From: SIG480 sp045586595
GTDB lineage: Bacteria > Bacillota > Clostridia > Oscillospirales > JAAYXM01
NCBI GenBank assembly: GCA_045586595.1
Contig: JAZNAQ010000043.1
Location: forward strand, 1-36,283
Reading direction: 5' to 3'
DNA: 36,283 nt
Shown: positions 15,594 to 22,629 of the stretch, piece after piece
How the letters are laid out: every line of letters starts with the position of its first letter
Position numbering within the stretch: position 1 is the first letter of the stretch
Translations under genes and position numbers: made by a program
The notes under the pieces: model-generated
Database searches by the model: none
What the model was told of the DNA's origin: nothing
Seen by the model: only the letters and a program-made list of their open reading frames with translations

Positions 15594-18047
15594 TTATTCT
15601 GTAGGTGTCGCATCTGTTGGTGCGTTTTCGCCTTGCGTATCAGAGATTTCGTCTCCCGAATTATCGGGGAAATCAGGGGGTGTATCTGTATCAGTTTCGC
15701 TTTCAGGCTCATCCTCTGTCGGCGGAGTATAGGTATGTGCCGTACAAACCGAATTCATCGGGTTTGTCACTCCGCTTGCAAAATTGAACTGGCCGGTTGG
15801 TGCTTCACTGTCGTGGAGTACATATTGCTCGTCGTTCACAACAACGCCGGAAAGCGGGAAGAAACGGTCGAGGTCCATAAGTGCTACTGTTTTTCTGTTT
15901 TCTGTAGGGCAGAATTCCGATGCAAGCATATTGGTTGAGGTGTCAATGTCTACAGTGATATGAGAACTGCAGGTGCTTGTCGGAATATCATCCTTGTGGA
16001 AATAGCCTCCTATAACACGGCTGCCGCGCGGGTCAAGCGCGCATGCTTCTGAAGGCAGAAGTCCGCTAACTGAACATACATTTACATATTTAAATTCTTC
16101 GTTTGACTCAAAGCTCTTAACTGGAAGGTTTGTATGAACTTTGTTCATGACCTGCTTCCAGACAGTAAGGGCAGGAGAAAGAGATTTTGAAATATATTTT
16201 GGCTTGTCATAACCGAACCATACAGCGCCCACATAGTAAGGTGTGTATCCGACAAACCAACGGTCTTCGTCGTTATTTGATGTACCTGTCTTTGCCGCGG
16301 CAGGCATGCCTCGGTTTAGCTTTGCGTATGTTCCGGTACCGCCGGAAACAACATTTTGGAGCATGTAGCTCATGTATGTTGCGGTCTTTTTACTCATAGC
16401 CTTTATGGGGCTTATTTCTTTTTCAAGGAGAACTTCGCCATTGCTGTCGAGAACCTTTGTATAGGTTCTTGGCTCATAATAAGTTCCGCCGTTTGCAAAC
16501 GGTGCATATGCTGCAGCCATTTCGAGAACAGTGATTCCGTTTGTTAACTGTCCGAGTGCAAGTGGGGCAAGGTTTTTGTCACCTTTTTTTGAAAGGGATG
16601 TAACGCCAAGATTTGCAGTTAAGAAATTGTATGACCGCTCAATAGAGAGTTTTTCGAGCGTACGCATCGAAACTGTATTGAGTGATTGCTTAACTCCTTC
16701 GAGTATTGTTGTTCGACCTGAATATACACGGGTTTCGTTCTTGGGATAAGCTGAATTGTTCAATACTGTCAGCGGAGCATCGTCCTCGACTGAGAATGGA
16801 GTTATTATTCCGTATTCAAGCGCAGGGGCATATACGGAAATAGGCTTGAGTGAGGAGCCGGGAGGCCTTTTTGATTGCGTTGCGCGGTTGAGTATGCGTG
16901 CTCCTGACTTTTCGCCGCGTCCGCCACGCATACCGACAATATCGCCTGTAATAGGGTCAAGCATTATCATAGCGCACTCGGGCTGAACGCTGCCGCTGTA
17001 TTTGGGGAATACACTGCTGTCTTCAAAAACTGCATCCATTGCCGATTGTATTTCGGGTTTGACTGTCGCGTATATTTTGAGTCCGCCGGAATAGATTGTT
17101 CTGAGAGCAACGTTTTCTGAATATCCGCACTCTTCAACAAGGTCGTCAACAAGGTCTTCGATTATCTGGTCAACAAAATATGACTGCACATTTGCTGAGG
17201 GGTCATTGCGCTTTTCAGTGTTAAATGATATTTCTTCGTTCTTTGCTGCATTGCACTCTTCTTCTGAAATCATTTTGAGTTCATACATACGGTTTATAAT
17301 GTTTGTGCGGCGTGTCTTGTTGTTTTCGGGGTTGATATAAGGGTTATAATATGTTGGCAAATTTGTTATTCCTACAAGAGCTGCCGATTCTGCAAGAGTA
17401 AGCTGGGAAACATCTTTGCCGTAATATGCCTGCGCAGCAGTGCCGACTCCGTAACACCCTTCACCAAGGTAGATTGTGTTAAGGTACATTTCTAAAATGG
17501 TGTCCTTGTCATAGTGGCGCTCAAGATAGAGTGCGCGCATAATCTCCTGAAGCTTGCGTTTTACGGAATCCTGGTTATCCCCGGTAAGGTTTTTTACAAG
17601 CTGCTGTGTTATGGTAGATGCACCGTAGTCGCTTTTGAACTTAAAGAACAAATTTACGCTGGCTGAAAATGTTCGTGTCCAGTCAACACCGTTATGCTTT
17701 TCAAAGCGATGGTCTTCAATGGCGACTGCGGCGTCTTTGAGATATGTAGGCATGTCCTCAAGGTTTACCCATGTGCGGTTCTGTGAATCATACAAACGCT
17801 CAAACTCATGCTCGTTACCATCATCGTCAAGGTAATATACGATGGATGAGTAGTTCAGCTTCATCGCTTCAACCTCAATATCTATTTTTGAGTCAAGCGA
17901 CAGCATATATCCGAGGAAAACAGTCGCACATATCACAAAGGTACATGCACATATCAAAAGGCAGGTACGCAGTACAAACCACTTGCTTGATGTGAAAAAA
18001 TTGCTTTTCTTACTTTTTTTGTTTTCGGGATTGTTTTGTGAATTCAA
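15594..18047 (-). CDS. Class A penicillin-binding protein (PBP1A type)
   Basis: A bifunctional peptidoglycan polymerase and cross-linker. From the chosen start there is a short cytoplasmic basic segment, one membrane anchor (about 24-50), a glycosyltransferase domain with EDHRFEKHNGVDW (from 111) and STITQQLVKNLTGD (from 145), and a transpeptidase domain with the nucleophile motif SSLK (S398, K401), SLN and KTGTSN. The C-terminal tail is acidic and rich in Pro, Thr and Asp, as in many Firmicute PBPs. The start is probably TTG 18047 (817 residues) behind GGAGGTG; the TTG at 18062 would overlap that site. Confidence 0.94.
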   Translation of the reverse strand: MNSQNNPENKKSKKSNFFTSSKWFVLRTCLLICACTFVICATVFLGYMLSLDSKIDIEVEAMKLNYSSIVYYLDDDGNEHEFERLYDSQNRTWVNLEDMPTYLKDAAVAIEDHRFEKHNGVDWTRTFSASVNLFFKFKSDYGASTITQQLVKNLTGDNQDSVKRKLQEIMRALYLERHYDKDTILEMYLNTIYLGEGCYGVGTAAQAYYGKDVSQLTLAESAALVGITNLPTYYNPYINPENNKTRRTNIINRMYELKMISEEECNAAKNEEISFNTEKRNDPSANVQSYFVDQIIEDLVDDLVEECGYSENVALRTIYSGGLKIYATVKPEIQSAMDAVFEDSSVFPKYSGSVQPECAMIMLDPITGDIVGMRGGRGEKSGARILNRATQSKRPPGSSLKPISVYAPALEYGIITPFSVEDDAPLTVLNNSAYPKNETRVYSGRTTILEGVKQSLNTVSMRTLEKLSIERSYNFLTANLGVTSLSKKGDKNLAPLALGQLTNGITVLEMAAAYAPFANGGTYYEPRTYTKVLDSNGEVLLEKEISPIKAMSKKTATYMSYMLQNVVSGGTGTYAKLNRGMPAAAKTGTSNNDEDRWFVGYTPYYVGAVWFGYDKPKYISKSLSPALTVWKQVMNKVHTNLPVKSFESNEEFKYVNVCSVSGLLPSEACALDPRGSRVIGGYFHKDDIPTSTCSSHITVDIDTSTNMLASEFCPTENRKTVALMDLDRFFPLSGVVVNDEQYVLHDSEAPTGQFNFASGVTNPMNSVCTAHTYTPPTEDEPESETDTDTPPDFPDNSGDEISDTQGENAPTDATPTE

Positions 18048-18149
18048 AAGAAACACCTCCAAGTAAAAAGCATATCATTATATAGTATACCATAAAATTC
18101 AAAAAAAGCCATCAAAAAAATATCATAAATTAAATTGGGAGGAGAATTT

Positions 18150-18431
18150 ATGCGAAGCAGAATAACAGAGTTAAGTTGTAAAGAGGTAATAAATGTGTGT
18201 GACGGTACACGTTACGGGTTTGTTAATGACGTAGAGGTAGACTGCGCCTGCGGAAAAATAATATCCCTAATTGTTCATTGCAACAGTAAGTTTTCGTCGC
18301 TGTTTTGTAAAAATGATGACATAATAATCCCGTGGGAGGCGATAAAGCGCATAGGAGACGATATTATTCTTGTGGATTTTGTGTGCGAATGTTACCCTAA
18401 AAATAAGAAAATAGGAATTTTTTCAAAATAA
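18150..18431 (+). CDS. YlmC/YmxH family PRC-barrel-like protein (sporulation-associated)
   Basis: A 93-residue protein of the YlmC/YmxH family, small PRC-barrel-like proteins of endospore-forming Firmicutes. It begins MRSRITELSCKEVINVCDGTRYG and contains VDCACGKI and IIIPWEAIKRIGDDIILVD, typical of the family. Its function is unknown; some homologues are sporulation-expressed. ATG 18150 is preferred because GGGAGGAG lies just upstream; the frame is open to a TTG at 18135. It appears monocistronic, divergent from the PBP gene. Confidence 0.88.
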   Translation: MRSRITELSCKEVINVCDGTRYGFVNDVEVDCACGKIISLIVHCNSKFSSLFCKNDDIIIPWEAIKRIGDDIILVDFVCECYPKNKKIGIFSK

Positions 18432-18454
18432 ATGATAAAAATATAAAAAAAGGC

Positions 18455-18483
18455 TTGCAAAATCTGGCGAAACGTGATAGTAT
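18455..18483 (+). promoter_or_regulatory. Promoter of rpsB-tsf
   Basis: TTGCAA (18455-18460), 17 bases, TAGTAT (18478-18483). Expected transcription start near 18490, leaving a leader of about 100 nt. Confidence 0.7.
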
Positions 18484-18489
18484 ATTTCG

Positions 18490-18588
18490 GTAAAAAACTC
18501 ACACATCATGACTTTCGCGCTGCTGTGTCGAAAGATGGCGGGTAAGAATGATTGATGTGGCGGTTAAAACAGAAGGGAGAAAAAACAC
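18490..18588 (+). promoter_or_regulatory. Structured 5' leader of rpsB, candidate ribosomal-protein leader
   Basis: The leader can form an outer stem of CACATCA (18502-18508) with TGATGTG (18553-18559) and an inner stem of CTTTCG (18512-18517) with CGAAAG (18529-18534) with an 11-nt loop. The AGAAGGGAG ribosome-binding site is downstream of both. Autoregulation by S2 through an rpsB leader is known in Gammaproteobacteria; a comparable role here is inference. Confidence 0.5.
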
Positions 18589-19341
18589 ATGTCACAGGTA
18601 ATCTCAATGAAGCAGCTTCTTGAAGCAGGTGTCCACTTCGGCCACCAGACAAGACGCTGGAACCCCAAAATGGCTCCGTACATCTTCACGGAGCGTAACG
18701 GTATCTACATCATCGATTTGCAGAAGACCGTTAAGAAGCTCGAAGAAGCTTATTTCTTTGCTCGCGACATCGCAGCAGAGGGCAAGAGCATTCTCTTCGT
18801 AGGTACAAAGAAGCAGGCTCAGGAAGCAATCAAGGAAGAAGCAGAGCGCGTAGGTATGTACTACGTTAACGCACGTTGGCTCGGTGGTATGCTTACAAAC
18901 TTCAAGACAATGCGTCGCCGCATTGACCGTCTCAACCAGCTCAAGAAGATGGAAGCAGACGGCACATTTGACCTCCTCCTCAAGAAGGAAGTTATTAAGC
19001 TTCAGGCAGAAATTGCAAAGCTCGAGAAATATCTCGGCGGCGTTAAGGAAATGAATAAGCTCCCGGGAGCAATGTTCATTGTTGACCCGCGCAAGGAGCG
19101 CAACGCTATTGCTGAAGCTCGCAAGCTCGGCATTCCGGTTATTGCTATTGTTGATACAAACTGCGACCCGGAAGAGGTTGATTATGTCATCCCGGGTAAC
19201 GACGATGCTATCCGTGCAATAAAGCTCATCTCTCAGACTATCGCTAACGCTGTTGTAGAAGCACGTTCAGGCGAGCAGATTGAAGAAGCTGCTGAGTCAG
19301 CAGAGGCTGCAGAGGCCGCTGTTGCAGCAGAGCAGGAATAA
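18589..19341 (+). CDS. rpsB: 30S ribosomal protein S2
   Basis: S2 joins the 30S subunit late and is needed for S1 docking and translation. The 250 residues include MKQLLEAGVHFGHQTRRWNP near the N-terminus, FVGTKKQAQ, NARWLGGMLTNFKT and the C-terminal IPVIAIVDTNCDPEEVDYVIPGNDDA in full. The tail after residue about 232 is rich in Ala and Glu, a usual variable extension. It is followed by tsf after 26 bases in the universal rpsB-tsf order. A structured leader precedes it. Confidence 0.99.
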   Translation: MSQVISMKQLLEAGVHFGHQTRRWNPKMAPYIFTERNGIYIIDLQKTVKKLEEAYFFARDIAAEGKSILFVGTKKQAQEAIKEEAERVGMYYVNARWLGGMLTNFKTMRRRIDRLNQLKKMEADGTFDLLLKKEVIKLQAEIAKLEKYLGGVKEMNKLPGAMFIVDPRKERNAIAEARKLGIPVIAIVDTNCDPEEVDYVIPGNDDAIRAIKLISQTIANAVVEARSGEQIEEAAESAEAAEAAVAAEQE

Positions 19342-19367
19342 TTAATATATAAGGAGAGTGTTACATT

Positions 19368-20279
19368 ATGGCTTTTACAGCTGCTGATGTTAAGGCGCTT
19401 CGTGAATCCACAGGCGCAGGTATGATGGACTGCAAGAAGGCTCTTGCATCTTCCGACGGCGATATGGAAAAGGCAATGGAATTCCTCCGCGAGAAGGGCC
19501 TTGCCGCTGCTGCTAAGAAGGCAGGCAGAATCGCTGCTGAGGGTATGGTTTACGGCACAGCTACTGCAGACGCAGGCGTTGTTGTTGAAATCAACAGTGA
19601 GACAGACTTCGTTGCAAAGAATGCAGACTTCCAGAAGTTTGCAGCAGACGTTGCTGAGACAATCCTTGCTAATAAGCCGGCAGACGTTGATGCGCTTGCT
19701 GCTTGCAAGTGTGCCGGTTCTGATATGACCGTTGCTGAGGCACTTCAGGATAAGATTCTCACAATCGGTGAAAACATCAAGATTCGTCGTTTTGCTATTT
19801 GCGAGGGCGGCGTAAACGTAACTTACATGCACATGGGCGGCAAGATTGGCGTTCTCATCAACATGGAGGTTTCTGATAACCTCAAGGGTAATGATGCTGT
19901 TGCTAACCTCGGTCGCGGCGTTGCAATGCAGATTGCAGCTATGAGCCCGTCATGGCTTGACAGCTCTGAGGTTCCGGAAGATGTTCTTGCAAAGGAGAAA
20001 GAAATCCTCACAGCTCAGGCTATGAACGAAGGCAAGCCGCAGGCTGTTGCCGAGAAGATGGTCATGGGCCGTATCAAGAAGTTCTACGCTGAGAACTGCC
20101 TCCTCGAGCAGGAGTATGTTCAGGGCGATAAAATCTCTGTTGCACAGCACGTTGCAAACGTTGCAAAGGAGCTTGGCGGCGAGATTAAGATTACAAAGTT
20201 TATCCGCTTTGAAAAGGGCGAAGGCCTTGAGAAGCGTGAAGACAACTTCGCTGAAGAAGTTGCAAGCATGATGAAGTAA
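19368..20279 (+). CDS. tsf: Elongation factor Ts
   Basis: EF-Ts exchanges GDP for GTP on EF-Tu. The 303 residues begin with the UBA-like domain and signature LRESTGAGMMDCKKALASS (about 11-29), followed by EINSETDFVAKN, which contacts EF-Tu, and two dimerisation-domain repeats. Length is typical of the long form. It is co-transcribed with rpsB and closed by a strong terminator 18 bases after its stop codon. Confidence 0.99.
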   Translation: MAFTAADVKALRESTGAGMMDCKKALASSDGDMEKAMEFLREKGLAAAAKKAGRIAAEGMVYGTATADAGVVVEINSETDFVAKNADFQKFAADVAETILANKPADVDALAACKCAGSDMTVAEALQDKILTIGENIKIRRFAICEGGVNVTYMHMGGKIGVLINMEVSDNLKGNDAVANLGRGVAMQIAAMSPSWLDSSEVPEDVLAKEKEILTAQAMNEGKPQAVAEKMVMGRIKKFYAENCLLEQEYVQGDKISVAQHVANVAKELGGEIKITKFIRFEKGEGLEKREDNFAEEVASMMK

Positions 20280-20293
20280 TAAATGCTTAAACT

Positions 20294-20326
20294 AAAAGCG
20301 CGTAACCGATTGGTTACGCGCTTTTT
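20294..20326 (+). terminator. Bidirectional terminator after tsf
   Basis: GCGCGTAACC (20298-20307) pairs perfectly with GGTTACGCGC (20312-20321), 4-nt loop, flanked by AAAA and TTTTT. It can also end the convergent minus-strand gene at 20331. Confidence 0.93.
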
Positions 20327-20330
20327 GCGT

Positions 20331-20549
20331 TTATTCTCTGTTAATTGAAAAATCTGACTCGCTGAAAATGTTGGCTTCGAGCAAATTGTCATCTGATGGG
20401 ATTCTCTTTGTTGCATCATATTCGAAGCGGCGACATTTGTATCCGAGTGAAACTATGCCGTGGCGAGAGCAAATTGCTTCATCATCATTTATTTTCTTGC
20501 TGTAGCGGCATACCGAACAGCGACGTTCAATATCTTTTGAAAAAAGCAT
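20331..20549 (-). CDS. Small four-cysteine protein, function unknown
   Basis: A 72-residue protein with CSVC near the N-terminus, a third Cys in AICSRHG and a fourth in YKCRRFEYD, followed by a TKRIPSDD stretch. The four cysteines suggest a single zinc site. Similar short proteins with a C-x-x-C...C...CRxFxYDPxxR pattern occur in Clostridia, without known function. ATG 20549 is chosen because GGGGGATT precedes it; the frame is open to 20621, but that would run into the ylbJ coding region. It is encoded 41 bases after ylbJ. Confidence 0.75.
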   Translation of the reverse strand: MLFSKDIERRCSVCRYSKKINDDEAICSRHGIVSLGYKCRRFEYDATKRIPSDDNLLEANIFSESDFSINRE

Positions 20550-20590
20550 TATAATCCCCCTAATAAAACCTATATAAATAATATACACTA

Positions 20591-21703
20591 TTATTCTGCT
20601 TTTTTCCACCCTTTTTTGCAAAAAATTAAAATTAATATAATAAGTAGTGCAGAGGCATAAATTGGTTTTAAGTCCAGGGTATTATATACAACCGGTGCAA
20701 ATGTTGGCACTGCGGTGATTTGTATAATGTTTAGTGTGAAATATGCATATATACCGCTTATTATGCCGTGAAGCAGCTTGCCGATAAAATACTGACCGGT
20801 GCTAAGGCCGCAGTCTGAAAGACTGCTGAGTGCCTGGCAGTGAACAGACAGCCCGCCCCAGCCGAGCAAAAACGACGCAAGGACAAATGCTAAATTAAAG
20901 TTTGCACATTCGGCAAGCGAGTATATCCCTACAGTCATTTCGAGAATACCCGATATTACGGACTCTGTAATGTTTTCTTGAATACCTGTAAACGCTGATA
21001 AAAACTTGCAGAACGCGGGGAGCAAGAGAAGTTGTTTTAAGGCACAAACTATAACAGAAAACAGCACAATGTACGCGCTTATTGTAAGCGAAGATTTAAG
21101 TGCGGACGATACAGCATTTGTGAAAGTATTAGAAAAATCGGGTAGGTAAGCCACCTTGTTTTTTTGAAAGCTCACTTTGGCTCTTTTTATTGGAGAGATT
21201 ATACGAAAAAGAACTCCTACGGTAACGGCTGCTGAAATATGTATAAGCAGAAGTGAGATGCCAACTTTAGTGGAAGAAAACACCCCCGAGCCAATAGCAC
21301 CAATAATAAATGCAGGGCCACAGTTGTTGCAAAAAGCAAGGCACCGTTCTGCTTCTTCCTGCGAGCAGATTCTTGCTTTGTAAAGCGATGCGCACGTCAT
21401 GGCACCGACAGGGTATCCGCCAATGAGCCCGAGCGCAAGTGCCGAAGCGGCAGAACCGCCCACCGAAAAAAGCGGTAGCATTATTCGGTCCAGCGTTTTT
21501 TCGAATATATCCGTAAAGCGCATGTTTATAATGAGCTTTGACACAACAAAAAAGGGGAATAGTGAAGGGATAACGGAGTTTGCACAGAGATATAACGAGT
21601 TTCGAACTGCATCTGCTATGTATTTTGGAAATGCTATCAGAGCAATCGAAAATACTGCTGTGATAAGAAAAATAAGAGGATAGAAAACGGATTTTTTCTT
21701 CAA
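20591..21703 (-). CDS. ylbJ: YlbJ-like sporulation integral membrane protein
   Basis: A 370-residue polytopic protein with about eight to ten hydrophobic segments and the family stretches SVIPSLFPFFVVSKL (about 43-57), ALGLIGGYPVGAMTCASLY and FCNNCGPAFIIGAIGSGVF. These match the YlbJ family, related to nucleoside-recognition (Gate) domain proteins. In B. subtilis ylbJ belongs to the sigma-E regulon and affects spore formation; the transported substrate is unknown. The start is TTG 21703 with AAGGACGGTG upstream. In B. subtilis ylbJ sits beside coaD; here coaD is 10 kb away. Confidence 0.85.
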   Translation of the reverse strand: MKKKSVFYPLIFLITAVFSIALIAFPKYIADAVRNSLYLCANSVIPSLFPFFVVSKLIINMRFTDIFEKTLDRIMLPLFSVGGSAASALALGLIGGYPVGAMTCASLYKARICSQEEAERCLAFCNNCGPAFIIGAIGSGVFSSTKVGISLLLIHISAAVTVGVLFRIISPIKRAKVSFQKNKVAYLPDFSNTFTNAVSSALKSSLTISAYIVLFSVIVCALKQLLLLPAFCKFLSAFTGIQENITESVISGILEMTVGIYSLAECANFNLAFVLASFLLGWGGLSVHCQALSSLSDCGLSTGQYFIGKLLHGIISGIYAYFTLNIIQITAVPTFAPVVYNTLDLKPIYASALLIILILIFCKKGWKKAE

Positions 21704-21795
21704 TTAATTCACCGTCCTTTTTCTTTATAATAATATATGCAAAAAAGAGTTCTAAAATTTTTTTATAAATTATTTTATTTCGTCATATTTCGTGG

Positions 21796-21801
21796 TATAA
21801 T
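21796..21801 (+). promoter_or_regulatory. Extended -10 promoter of rlmB
   Basis: TATAAT at 21796-21801 preceded by GTGG (TGN extension). No good -35 is seen at the right distance (TTTTAT at 21773-21778). Confidence 0.6.
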
Positions 21802-21842
21802 AATACTGAATAAATTTGTGCATCTAACAAAGAGGAGACACG

Positions 21843-22607
21843 ATGAACAAGAATAATAACAGAAGAAACGATTTTGATGATAGTGCATACATAATAGAAG
21901 GGCGGAATTCCGTGTTCGAGGCGCTTCGTACAGGGCGTGTCATTGACAAAATTCTATATTCCGACGGCGATAAGAATTTGTCACACATAATTGCCGCGGC
22001 AAAGCAGGCAGGCACGGTTGTTACTAAGTGTGACCGCAGAAAGCTTGACTCTCTGAGCAGGAGCGGGGCTCATCAGGGGGTAATCGCGTTTGCTGCAGCA
22101 CATGAGTACAGCACTGTAGAAGATATCCTCAAGTATGCAGAAAGTACGGGCAGACCGCCTCTTGTTGTGGTGTGTGATGAGATTTCAGACCCGCATAATC
22201 TCGGCGCAATAATAAGAAGTGCCGAAGCTGCAGGTGCCCACGGTGTAATAATACCAAAGCGCAGAAATGCAGGTTTAACCGCAGTTGTTGCAAAAGTCTC
22301 TTCGGGTGCGCTTGAGCATATCCCTGTCGCGCGGGTTTCAAATATTGCCTCGACGCTGGGTGAACTCAAAAAACGTGGTCTTTGGGTATATGGCACGGGC
22401 CTTGGCGCAACCTCAAGCCTCTATCAGACAGACCTTCGCGGGCCTTGCGCAGTTGTAATCGGCTCTGAAGGTGACGGCATGGGCCGGCTCGTTACAGAAT
22501 GTTGCGATGTTGTAATGAGTATTCCAATGCTTGGGAAAACTCAATCATTGAACGCATCTGCCGCGGCGGCAGTGGTTCTCTTCGAGGTTGTAAGGCAAAG
22601 AATATAA
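21843..22607 (+). CDS. rlmB: SpoU-family rRNA 2'-O-methyltransferase (RlmB-like)
   Basis: A trefoil-knot (SPOUT) methyltransferase of 254 residues, most like RlmB, which methylates the 2'-OH of G2251 in 23S rRNA. The N-terminal substrate-binding domain begins after a basic, Asn-rich lead (about 1-12) with YIIEGRNSVFEAL, and the catalytic domain has CDEISDPHNLGAIIRSAEAAG, VIGSEGDGMGRLV and SIPMLGKTQSLNASAAAAVVLFE (motifs 1-3). RlmB and TrmH-like paralogues can be hard to separate by sequence alone. An AGAGGAG site precedes the ATG. Confidence 0.93.
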   Translation: MNKNNNRRNDFDDSAYIIEGRNSVFEALRTGRVIDKILYSDGDKNLSHIIAAAKQAGTVVTKCDRRKLDSLSRSGAHQGVIAFAAAHEYSTVEDILKYAESTGRPPLVVVCDEISDPHNLGAIIRSAEAAGAHGVIIPKRRNAGLTAVVAKVSSGALEHIPVARVSNIASTLGELKKRGLWVYGTGLGATSSLYQTDLRGPCAVVIGSEGDGMGRLVTECCDVVMSIPMLGKTQSLNASAAAAVVLFEVVRQRI

Positions 22608-22627
22608 ATCGGAGGAGGCATTCCGAT
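22608..22627 (+). other. Small hairpin presenting the ribosome-binding site of the 708-aa gene
   Basis: ATCGGA (22608-22613) and TCCGAT (22622-22627) form a 6-bp stem whose 8-nt loop holds GGAGG. The ATG follows at 22630. It may be chance. Confidence 0.4.
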
Positions 22628-22629
22628 AA

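Noticed and set aside
18063..18120. Possible promoter of the class A PBP gene (TATAAT on the minus strand)
   Set aside because: No -35 at acceptable spacing could be settled in this AT-rich stretch, so no promoter is annotated.
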